This document shows positions 20,416 to 28,043 of a DNA stretch of 64,000 bases, piece after piece (positions within the stretch are counted from its first letter, which is position 1; every line of letters starts with the position of its first letter). A program made the translations under genes and the position numbers. Below the pieces are notes generated by a model that was not told where the DNA came from, did not search any database, and was given only the letters and a program-made list of their open reading frames with translations. The stretch lies in contig JADJEA010000001.1 of the NCBI GenBank assembly GCA_016702415.1, positions 1,681,824 through 1,745,823 of the forward strand, read 5' to 3'. This stretch comes from Nostocoides sp. (lineage in GTDB: Bacteria > Actinomycetota > Actinomycetes > Actinomycetales > Dermatophilaceae).

Positions 20416-21497
20416 GCCGGGACGCGGAGCCGGGCGAGCTGGCCCGGGTGGGGGTGGGGTCGGCATACGACGTCGTCATCGGGCGCGGACTTCTCGGTCA
20501 GGCGGCGGCCCTGGTCCCGCAGACCGCCCGCAAGGTGCTCCTGGTCCACACCGGGACCCTCCCCGGGGTTGTCGATCCGGTGCGGGCCGCGCTGCGTGCG
20601 CGCGGCCTCGACGTCGTCGATGGGGTCGTGCCCGACGCCGAAGCGGCCAAGACGATCGAGGTCGCCGCGGGGCTGTGGGGGCTGCTCGGCCGGGAGGCGT
20701 TCACCCGCACGGACGTCGTCGTCGCGGTCGGGGGCGGGACGATCACCGACTTGGCCGGTTGGGTCGCGGCCGCGTGGCTGCGCGGGGTGCCCTTCGTCAA
20801 CGTCCCGACGACGGTGCTCGCCATGGTCGATGCGGCGGTCGGTGGCAAGACAGGCATCAACACGGCCGAGGGCAAGAATCTCGTCGGCGCGTTCTATGAA
20901 CCCCTCGGCGTCGTCTGTGACATCGACGTCCTGGCGACGCTGCCCGAGCGCGATGTCATCGCCGGGATGGCGGAGGTCGTCAAGGCCGGCTTCATTGCCG
21001 ACCCGCGGATTCTCGAGCTCGTCCAGGACGATCCCGGATCCGCGCGGGGGGTGGGTCGGCATACCGTCGAGTTGATCGAGCGGGCGGTGACGATGAAGGC
21101 GCGGGTCGTGGCGGAGGACCTGCGCGAGGCAGGGCTGCGCGAGATCCTCAATTACGGGCACACGCTGGGGCACGCCATCGAGCAGCACTCCGGCTACACG
21201 ATGCGCCACGGCGAGGCCGTCGCGATCGGGATGGTGTATGCCGCCGAACTCGCCTACCGCTCGGGACTGATCGATTCCGCTCTGCGGCAACGCCATCGGG
21301 ACGTCCTGACCCTCGTCGGGCTACCGACGACGTATGCCGCGGCCCCCCTCGCCGACCTCCTGGTCGCCATGGGGCGCGACAAGAAGACACGCGGGTCCAC
21401 CCTGCGCTTCGTCGTCCTCGAGGGCCTGGCCCGGCCGACGCGACTGGTGGGCCCGTCCCCCGACCTGCTGCAAGCGGCATACGACGCCCTCGCGTAA
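20412..21497 (+). CDS. aroB: 3-dehydroquinate synthase
   Basis: 361 residues; converts DAHP to 3-dehydroquinate, the second step of the shikimate pathway, with NAD and a divalent metal. NAD-binding VVAVGGGTITDLAGWVAA and VPTTVLAMVDAAVGGKTGIN are unmistakable, and the zinc ligands lie in the segments ILNYGHTLGHAIE and RHGEAVAIGM. The GTG start overlaps the aroK stop (GTGA), so aroC-aroK-aroB form one coupled unit. No DAHP synthase gene is nearby. Confidence 0.96.
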   Translation: MSRDAEPGELARVGVGSAYDVVIGRGLLGQAAALVPQTARKVLLVHTGTLPGVVDPVRAALRARGLDVVDGVVPDAEAAKTIEVAAGLWGLLGREAFTRTDVVVAVGGGTITDLAGWVAAAWLRGVPFVNVPTTVLAMVDAAVGGKTGINTAEGKNLVGAFYEPLGVVCDIDVLATLPERDVIAGMAEVVKAGFIADPRILELVQDDPGSARGVGRHTVELIERAVTMKARVVAEDLREAGLREILNYGHTLGHAIEQHSGYTMRHGEAVAIGMVYAAELAYRSGLIDSALRQRHRDVLTLVGLPTTYAAAPLADLLVAMGRDKKTRGSTLRFVVLEGLARPTRLVGPSPDLLQAAYDALA

Positions 21498-21514
21498 GTG
21501 GCTCACCGCGGGCC

Positions 21515-21730
21515 TCAGTGCCCGGGCGTCGTGCCTCCCCGAAGGGAGGTCTTGCCGATGCCGCGGGGCCCGGTGATCACCAGGGGCGGGCCGGCCATGT
21601 GGCCGTAGGCGAGAAGCGGGGCAAGGTAGTCGCGGACGGCCTGCTGTTCCGCGGCGCGTCCGGCGAGGTGTCGCGGGGTCTGACCGGGCGTGTACGGGTT
21701 TGGTAGCGCGCGGAATTCCTCTGTGATGCT
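21515..21730 (-). pseudogene. Fragment of an AAA-type ATP-binding protein
   Basis: The minus strand reads ITEEFRALPNPYTPGQ, then RHLAGRAAEQQAVRDYL and PPLVITGPRGIGKTSL, ending in a stop ten codons later. This is the N-terminal segment of the NPYTPG-type ATPases with a Walker A motif (GPRGIGKTS); the rest of the ATPase is gone and no in-frame start codon is present. The stretch between aroB and the acyltransferase (about 390 bases) holds only this fragment. It is most likely a relic of a larger gene. Confidence 0.6.
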
Positions 21731-21886
21731 TCTTGATGAAAAGTCGGATCCATAAAGAACGACACGCCAGCGACCCCCAGGTCGGCCTGCGGCGGGTCCG
21801 GCGGGTGGCGAGTGCCTTGTTGGTTTGCGACCGAACGGCCCCAGCGTTGCCCCGTGTGCTCCTCACCAGCCCCGGGAGTATGCCGA

Positions 21887-23437
21887 TCAGCCCGCCGACG
21901 AGCGGGGGGCCCGCTTGCGGGGGGCGGCCTTGCTCACGGCCCGTTTGCGCGGAATCCCGGGGGCGGTGACCGCCGCGCGACGGGCCCCGCTCTTCTCCCT
22001 CGGGGCCGGGATCGGGGTGACGCTCCCGTCGCCGCTCAGGCCGAGACCGGCCTCGAGCCGGGCGAGCTCCTCGCCGGTGTAGACCGCGAGGCGCTGCAGG
22101 CTCGGCAGCGCGTCCCGGTCGCCGACGAACCCGAAGCAGAGGGTCCCGCCATAGCTCTGGCAGGTGATATTGAGCGCCATCCCGTGCACCGGGATGGACA
22201 CGGGATAGTCCGCCTCGAGCCGGGCCCCCCGGAAATAGAGGACCTCACGCGGGCCGGGCACATTGGAGACGCAGAGGTTAAAGGTGAACGGCATCGGCGT
22301 GCGCAGACCGGTCATCGCCGCGAGCACCTGAGTCGCCGCGGGGGCCATGAGCATCGCGCTGTAGGCGAGGATCGACTCCTGGGGCAGGTCGACGAGTTGA
22401 TCCTTGGCCTGCTTGGTCGAGCGGGCGATCGTCTTCAGGCGGCGCACCGGATCCTCGATGTCGGTGCCCATCGTCGCCAGGATCGCGCCGACCGCATTGC
22501 CGCCGCCGACGTCACCCTTGGGCCGGACATTGACCGGGAGGAAGCCGATCAGCGGCTTGTCGCCGAGCGCGTCCATTTCGCTGAGGAAGCGGCGCAGCCC
22601 GCCACCACAGATGGTCAGGACGACGTCGTTGAGGGTGGCGCGGCCGGCCTTGGCCACGGCGGTGAGCCGGGCGATGTCGTACTGCTGGGTCGCGAACCGC
22701 CGGTTGCGCCCCACCTTGGAGTCGAGCACCGAGTGCGGCGCCTCGTAGGAACTCGTCAGGTGCTTGAACTCCCCGTCGCGCCGCACCTGGAGCTTGACCA
22801 GGGACTTGACCAGGTCGGGCACCGACTTGGTGACGGCGACGGCGCGGCCGAGCACCATACCGACATCCGCCATCGTCGAGGAGGAGGCGGGGGCGGGGCG
22901 CTCGCGACGCGCCGGTGGGACGGCGAAAAAGAGCTTCTCCGCGCGCGAGGCGGGGTCCTTGGAGAGCGAACGGTTGAGCAGTTGGATCGCGCTATAGCCG
23001 TCGACGAGCGCGTGGTGGAACTTCACATAGGCCGCCCAGCGCCCGTTCTCGAGCCCCTCGATGAGGTGGAGTTCCCATGGCGGCCGCGAGAGGTCGAGGG
23101 GGTTGGAGTGCAACCGGGACACCAGCACCCCGAGTTCCCGCTCGTCCCCGGGCGCGGGCAGCGCCGACCGGCGGACGTGATACTCGATGTCGAAATCGGG
23201 ATCCTCGACCCACTGGTGGAACGGATTGAGCAGGAACCCGGGAGTCTTGAGCTTCATATTCCACGGCGGCTGGACCACCCACTCGGTGCGGATCTCGTGG
23301 ACCAGCCGGCGCAGGTAGTCCGGCCCGGCGTCCGGCGCGCTCGTGAACGGCATGAGCCCGGCGACGTGCATCATCGTGTCGGGGGTCTCGCCATACAGGA
23401 ACATCGCGTCCATGGGCGTCAGCCGTCGTGAGGTCAT
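21887..23437 (-). CDS. Wax ester synthase/diacylglycerol acyltransferase (WS/DGAT family)
   Basis: 516 residues from the ATG that begins TSRRLTPMDAMFLYGETPD, the usual family N-terminus. The catalytic motif HHALVDGYSA (HHxxxDG) lies near residue 135, after NPLDLSRPPWELHLIEG; the C-terminal domain has FNLCVSNVPGPREVLYF and ITCQSYGGTLCFGF. Family members make triacylglycerol or wax esters from acyl-CoA as storage lipid in actinobacteria. The tail after residue 470 is basic (KRAVSKAAPRKRAPRSSAG) and may contact membrane or nucleic acid. It is divergent from efp. Confidence 0.93.
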   Translation of the reverse strand: MTSRRLTPMDAMFLYGETPDTMMHVAGLMPFTSAPDAGPDYLRRLVHEIRTEWVVQPPWNMKLKTPGFLLNPFHQWVEDPDFDIEYHVRRSALPAPGDERELGVLVSRLHSNPLDLSRPPWELHLIEGLENGRWAAYVKFHHALVDGYSAIQLLNRSLSKDPASRAEKLFFAVPPARRERPAPASSSTMADVGMVLGRAVAVTKSVPDLVKSLVKLQVRRDGEFKHLTSSYEAPHSVLDSKVGRNRRFATQQYDIARLTAVAKAGRATLNDVVLTICGGGLRRFLSEMDALGDKPLIGFLPVNVRPKGDVGGGNAVGAILATMGTDIEDPVRRLKTIARSTKQAKDQLVDLPQESILAYSAMLMAPAATQVLAAMTGLRTPMPFTFNLCVSNVPGPREVLYFRGARLEADYPVSIPVHGMALNITCQSYGGTLCFGFVGDRDALPSLQRLAVYTGEELARLEAGLGLSGDGSVTPIPAPREKSGARRAAVTAPGIPRKRAVSKAAPRKRAPRSSAG

Positions 23438-23721
23438 AGCCGGACATTGTGTCGGAGAAATGCCCGGTCGGTATGCCGCGCGCCCATCCTGGCGCGCGAC
23501 CTCGCCCCCGCCTCCCGGGTGCGTGAGGGTCTCTGCCTCGTGTCGTCCGCCCTGGATGGCTCGTGCGCGGGCGTCCGGAGAGCGGGCACGGCCGTCCCTT
23601 GGGGGCGATAGACTTCGACGCGATCCCACCGTCTCCGGGCGGTGACGGCTGCGCCGACCGGGCGCAGCGGCATACGCACACCGACCGCGGCGACCGCCGC
23701 GCACACGAAAGCGATCCAGCA

Positions 23722-24282
23722 GTGGCGACCACCAACGACCTCAAGAACGGTCTCGTCCTCAATATCGACGGCCAGCTGTGGACCGTCGTCGAGTTCCAGC
23801 ATGTCAAGCCGGGCAAGGGTCCGGCCTTCGTGCGGACGAAGCTGAAGAATGTGTTGTCGGGCAAGGTTGTCGACAAGACCTTCAACGCCGGGGTCAAGGT
23901 CGAGACCGCCAATGTCGACAAGCGGACGATGCAGTACCTCTACAACGATGGGTCCGACTACATCTTCATGGACCCCGACACCTACGACCAGATCCACGTG
24001 GCGGCGGCGACGGTCGGCGACGCGGCGAAGTACATGCTGGAGAACCAAGACGCGATCGTCGCGCGCAACGATGGCAATGTGCTCTATATCGAGTTGCCCG
24101 CGTCCGTCGTGCTGGAGATCAGCTACACCGAGCCGGGGTTGCAGGGTGACCGCTCGACCGGCGGGACGAAGCCCGCGACGCTGGAGACGGGTGCGGAGAT
24201 CCAGGTGCCGCTCTTCCTCGAGACCGGGACCAAGGTCAAGGTCGACACCCGCGACGGCTCCTATCTCGGCCGCGTGAACTGA
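23722..24282 (+). CDS. efp: Translation elongation factor P
   Basis: 186 residues in three beta-barrel domains. The N-terminal KOW-like domain has VVEFQHVKPGKGPAFVRTK with Lys at position 32 at the loop tip that reaches the peptidyl-transferase centre; the C-terminal OB domain ends VDTRDGSYLGRVN. EF-P relieves ribosome stalling at proline runs. The GTG start is chosen because family members begin with ATTNDLKNG; the frame stays open upstream without a plausible start. The intergenic stretch of about 285 bases upstream contains one GTATGCCG octamer but no other feature I can name. Confidence 0.97.
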   Translation: MATTNDLKNGLVLNIDGQLWTVVEFQHVKPGKGPAFVRTKLKNVLSGKVVDKTFNAGVKVETANVDKRTMQYLYNDGSDYIFMDPDTYDQIHVAAATVGDAAKYMLENQDAIVARNDGNVLYIELPASVVLEISYTEPGLQGDRSTGGTKPATLETGAEIQVPLFLETGTKVKVDTRDGSYLGRVN

Positions 24283-24286
24283 CACC

Positions 24287-24700
24287 TTGGGCGCTCGGAC
24301 GAAGGCCCGCAAACGCGCGCTCGACCTGCTTTTCGAGGCCGAGGCGCGGGGCGTCAACGTCGGCGACTTGGCCGCGGAGCGGGTTGCGGCACCGGTGACT
24401 CAGGCGCCGCTCAATCCGTACACCCTCACTCTGGTCGAAGGGGTCGTTGCGCACTGGCGCGATATCGACGAACTGCTCTCGACCTACAGCCAGGGGTGGA
24501 CGCTGGAGCGGATGCCGGCGGTCGACCGGGCGATCCTGCGGTTGGGTGCGTTCGAGGTGCTCTTCGGCGACGACGTCCCCGAGGCGGTGGCCATCAGCGA
24601 GGCGGTCGCGCTCGCGACGGACTTGTCCACGGACGAGTCGCCGAAGTTCGTCAACGGGCTCCTGGGCCGCCTGGCCCAGGTCAAGCCCACCCTCGCCTAA
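24287..24700 (+). CDS. nusB: Transcription antitermination protein NusB
   Basis: 137 all-alpha residues: ARTKARKRALDLLFEAEARG at the start, NPYTLTLVEGVV in the middle, and MPAVDRAILRLGAFE with DESPKFVNGLLGRLA at the end. It acts with NusE and boxA RNA in rRNA antitermination. The start is a TTG four bases after the efp stop; no ATG or GTG lies near, and the conserved N-terminus begins there. The efp-nusB pair is the standard actinobacterial arrangement. Confidence 0.95.
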   Translation: MGARTKARKRALDLLFEAEARGVNVGDLAAERVAAPVTQAPLNPYTLTLVEGVVAHWRDIDELLSTYSQGWTLERMPAVDRAILRLGAFEVLFGDDVPEAVAISEAVALATDLSTDESPKFVNGLLGRLAQVKPTLA

Positions 24701-24764
24701 CCCGTTCCGGGCCGCCCAACCCACGCCGACCACCACGCCCACCACCGCCGAGGCCGACACGACC

Positions 24765-25949
24765 GTGCTGACCCTCACCGCCATCCGGTATGCCGATCCC
24801 GCCGACCTTCCGCTCATCGAGGAGATCGAGCGGGTCGCCGACGGGCGATTCGCGGAGGTCTCCCGCGCCCGGGGCATCGACCCGGGCGACTTCCCCGGAA
24901 TCGGTATGCCGGCGACCGAGCGGCTGCGCGCCGGCCAGATCCTGGTCGCCGGGCAGCCGGCGGTGGGCTTCGCGCACGTCGTCGAGATCGCGGGGCACGC
25001 TCTCCTGGAACAACTTTCGGTCCTCCCGGAGATGGGCGGTCACGGGATCGGCACGTCCTTGCTGCGCGCCGCCATGGGTGTCGCGCTCGACCGCGGCCAC
25101 GACCGGCTCCACCTGCGCACCTTCGCCGACGTGGCGTGGAATGGCCCGTACTACTCCCACAACGGCTTCGTCGAGATCGCCGACCCGTCGTGGGTGGCGC
25201 CGCTGCTGGCTGCGGAGGAGGACGAGGGCCTCGGGCGCTGGGGCCGGCGGATCACCATGGCCCGCGCCCTCGTGGACACGCCCGTCCCCATCCCCGCGGT
25301 CAGCGTCATCCCGGTGCGGGACGGGCCGGAGGGCATCGAGGCATTCGTTCAACACCGGGTCGCGACGATGGACTTCGCCCCCGGTGTGCTCGTCTTCCCG
25401 GGCGGGCGCGTCGACGAGCGCGATCACGCGGCCGGAGCCCGGCTCGCCCTGCCGGAGCCGCTGGTCGCTGGCCATGCAGCGGGGTGGGCGGACACGGCAT
25501 ACGGCATGGTGGGGGGCGACGGTCAGGCGGCGGCGCGCACATTGCTGGCCACGGGCATTCGGGAGGTCGCCGAGGAGACCGGCGCGCGGATCGACCCGGC
25601 GCGGCTGATCCCGTGGGACGACTGGATCACTCCCATCGGGGTGCCGAAGCGCTTCGACGTGCGCTTCTTCCTCTACCCGGTCGAGGCGGCCGAGGCGGCG
25701 GCCTTCGAGCACGCGACCACCGAGGCCCACCGCTCGGAGTGGACCGCCCTGTCCGATGTCGTATGCCGCACCAACGCCCGCGAGATCGACCTCCTCCCGC
25801 CGACACGCACCCTCGTCGACGAACTCGCCGCCCTCGGCGGCGTCACTGCCGCCCGCATCCTGCGCCCGCGGATCAGCGTCGTCCGCCACGACATCGCCGG
25901 GCGCCGTCCTCGCCAGCGCGGGGGTGCAGCCGCTACCGTCGACGGATGA
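24765..25949 (+). CDS. GNAT acetyltransferase fused to a Nudix hydrolase
   Basis: 394 residues joining two enzymes in one frame. Residues 1 to about 165 are a GNAT acetyltransferase: IRYADPADLPLIEEIER, the acetyl-CoA-binding stretch LPEMGGHGIGTSLLRAA, and NGPYYSHNGFVEI. Residues about 185-390 are a Nudix domain with GVLVFPGGRVDERD and the box GIREVAEETGARI, preceded by a large insertion. The start is a GTG with GAGG about 12 bases upstream. Its end overlaps the ATG of the cyanophycinase-like gene. Both substrates are unknown; physical fusion suggests the two activities act on the same or successive metabolites. Confidence 0.82.
   Translation: MLTLTAIRYADPADLPLIEEIERVADGRFAEVSRARGIDPGDFPGIGMPATERLRAGQILVAGQPAVGFAHVVEIAGHALLEQLSVLPEMGGHGIGTSLLRAAMGVALDRGHDRLHLRTFADVAWNGPYYSHNGFVEIADPSWVAPLLAAEEDEGLGRWGRRITMARALVDTPVPIPAVSVIPVRDGPEGIEAFVQHRVATMDFAPGVLVFPGGRVDERDHAAGARLALPEPLVAGHAAGWADTAYGMVGGDGQAAARTLLATGIREVAEETGARIDPARLIPWDDWITPIGVPKRFDVRFFLYPVEAAEAAAFEHATTEAHRSEWTALSDVVCRTNAREIDLLPPTRTLVDELAALGGVTAARILRPRISVVRHDIAGRRPRQRGGAAATVDG
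25934..25939 (+). promoter_or_regulatory. Putative -10 box (TACCGT), leaderless spacing
   Basis: TACCGT ends six bases before the ATG of the cyanophycinase-like gene and lies inside the last codons of the GNAT-Nudix gene. It could give the secreted protein its own start of transcription. Confidence 0.35.
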
Positions 25950-27841
25950 CGCGGATCACGGGAACACGCCCACGACTGTTCACCGGGCCGGTGGCCCTCG
26001 CCCTCGCCGTCGCGGGCTCCGGTCTCGCGCAGGCCGCCACGCCGGCGCAGGCAGCAACCCCCGCGCAGGCAGCAACCCCCGCGCAGGCAGTCACCATCTC
26101 GCCGCGCGCGGGCGACGATCGCGCGGCGGCGGCCGGGGTGATGATGCCGACCGGCGGGGGATACGAACCCGAGACGCTCGCCGCATTCGGTAGCGCCGCA
26201 GCCCGGCACAGCACGGACAACACCGTGGTCATCGCGGTGGTGCCGTCGGCATACGGCGACGACTGGCCCAGCCGGCCGGAGAACATCGCCCTCGCCAAGG
26301 AACGGACCGCCGAGATCGAGGCCGCCTGCACGGCGGTTGTCACTGCCCCCAAGCGGTGCGTCGGGCGTTTCCAACTGCTGTTGAACCGGTCCGACGCCCT
26401 GCGGCCGGCCAACTCGGCGGCGTTGCGCGACCCGAGCCTCGACGGGGTCTATATCCTCGGTGGCGACCAGGGCATCGCGATCACGGTGCTCGGCAACACC
26501 CCGGCCGAGCGGTCGATGAACGCGGCATACGACCGGGGGGTGGTCATCTCGGGGACCAGCGCGGGCGCGGCCGTGGAGTCGCGGACGATGATCAACGGCT
26601 ACACCGAGGACTACGGCGCCGCGGACGGCCTGCGCCAGGATGCCCCGTTGGTTTGGTGGGGAGACGACAGCGACCGGGAGCGGGGTCTCGCCTTCGGCTC
26701 CCGCGCCGCGATTTACGACCAGCACTTCTATCAGCGCGGCCGCTTCGGTCGTAGCCTGACGACGATCGCCCTGGCGGACGAGCACTTCGCCGGGTCCAGC
26801 CCGGTGGGCGTCGGCACGGACTATGCCACCGGCGTCGTCAACACCGGTGACCGCACGCTCTCCGGCGTCTTCGGGCAGGGGTCGGTGGCGCTCATCGACT
26901 ACGAGAGCTTCGCGGCGACGCATCGATGGGTCGGTCCTGATCGCCTCCTGTCGGCCCGCCGGGTGTTGACGGGGCTGATGACCGACCACACGGCATACGA
27001 CCTGCGCACGCGGGTGCTCACCCGGGGCGGCGTCGCCCCCACGATCCGGGCGCCCCGCCCCTATGCCTTCCCAGCCGCGCCGGGAGGGGGGACCCTGTAT
27101 CTCGGCGGCGGACTCCAGGACGGTGGCGACGCGCTCGCCGACTTCGTCAAGACGGCGTGTGCCGCGCACCCCTCCCCGAACGCCCGCCTCGTCGTCCTGG
27201 CCGCCGACTCCACGAGCACGGCCGCGACCTATGGCGATCTCGCCAAGGCGGCGGGCTGGACGGGCCGGATCGACACCGTCACCTATGGCCACGGCGCGTG
27301 GGCTTCCCTGTCGCTGACCTCCGCAGATGCGGTCGTGATCGCGTCCATCGCGCCGGAGCAGACGCGCCGGGCCATGGCCGACGCCCGGTTCCGGGACCTG
27401 GTCACCACGGGCGTGACCGCCGGCGGGGTCGTCCTGGCGGACGGGCCGATGGCCGCCGCGTTGGGCGAGCGGTGGTCACCGGTGCCGCGGCCGACCGACG
27501 ACAACTACGAGGACGTGGCCGTGCTGACCTTCCGGGTCGGCGAGGCGAAATGGCAACGCGGCCTCGGTCTGCTCGACACCACCCTCGTCCCCACCCTCAA
27601 CACCGACTACCTCTGGGGTCGGATGTATGCCGCGGTCCGCGCCCAGCCGGCCAGCCTCGCCTTCGGCGTCACCACCGGGGCGGCGGTCAAGGTCACGGCT
27701 GCAGGTGCCCGGGTCGTGGGTGGCTCGGTGGTCGCGCTCGACGGCCGGGGCGCGTCGCGGTGGACCGGCAGCAATGGGAGCTTCGGCACCGCCGGGGCAG
27801 TCGTCGACGTCTTCGCGCCGGGGGAGACGGTTCGCCGCTGA
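25946..27841 (+). CDS. Secreted cyanophycinase-like protein (peptidase S51) with a degenerate second lobe
   Basis: 631 residues. A signal peptide (residues 1 to about 31) is followed by three tandem ATPAQA repeats. Residues about 60-330 match cyanophycinase: GVMMPTGGGYEPETLAAFG, VYILGGDQ and the nucleophile elbow VVISGTSAGAAVESR with the S51 catalytic Ser. Residues about 370-530 look like a second copy of the same fold (GGGTLYLGGGLQDGGDALAD, then DAVVIASIAPEQTRRAM), but the elbow reads GVTAGGVVLADG and lacks the Ser. Cyanophycinase cuts beta-linked aspartyl-arginine polymer; an extracellular form would degrade polymer from other cells. No polymer synthetase gene is in the window. Confidence 0.85.
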   Translation: MTRITGTRPRLFTGPVALALAVAGSGLAQAATPAQAATPAQAATPAQAVTISPRAGDDRAAAAGVMMPTGGGYEPETLAAFGSAAARHSTDNTVVIAVVPSAYGDDWPSRPENIALAKERTAEIEAACTAVVTAPKRCVGRFQLLLNRSDALRPANSAALRDPSLDGVYILGGDQGIAITVLGNTPAERSMNAAYDRGVVISGTSAGAAVESRTMINGYTEDYGAADGLRQDAPLVWWGDDSDRERGLAFGSRAAIYDQHFYQRGRFGRSLTTIALADEHFAGSSPVGVGTDYATGVVNTGDRTLSGVFGQGSVALIDYESFAATHRWVGPDRLLSARRVLTGLMTDHTAYDLRTRVLTRGGVAPTIRAPRPYAFPAAPGGGTLYLGGGLQDGGDALADFVKTACAAHPSPNARLVVLAADSTSTAATYGDLAKAAGWTGRIDTVTYGHGAWASLSLTSADAVVIASIAPEQTRRAMADARFRDLVTTGVTAGGVVLADGPMAAALGERWSPVPRPTDDNYEDVAVLTFRVGEAKWQRGLGLLDTTLVPTLNTDYLWGRMYAAVRAQPASLAFGVTTGAAVKVTAAGARVVGGSVVALDGRGASRWTGSNGSFGTAGAVVDVFAPGETVRR

Positions 27842-27873
27842 GGCGCCATGGTCGCCCGGCCCTACGCCGCGGG

Positions 27874-28036
27874 CGTGGTTCGGCCAGGCATGCTGCGGAC
27901 AGGCATGGTCCGGCCAGGCAGGCATGGTTCGGCCGGGACTGGTTCGGCCGGGACTGGTCCCCTCGGGCCCGGGAATGGTCCCCTTGGCATGGTTCGGCCG
28001 GGCGGGGCCGGTCCGACCGGGCAGGACAGAGGTGGC
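27874..28036. repeat. Degenerate GGTTCGGCCGGG repeats between convergent genes
   Basis: The gap between the cyanophycinase-like gene and the metalloprotease gene is filled with variants of CATGGTTCGGCC(A/G)GG, including two exact 15-base copies of GGTTCGGCCGGGACT at 27926-27955. No long hairpin with a T tract was seen, so I do not call a terminator. Confidence 0.6.
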
Positions 28037-28043
28037 CGTGCTG

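Noticed and set aside
27842..28043. Small gene in the GGTTCGGCCGGG repeats (frame rich in VRPG and SAGTG)
   Set aside because: It is a translation of tandem repeats, has no ribosome binding site and runs into the opposing gene.
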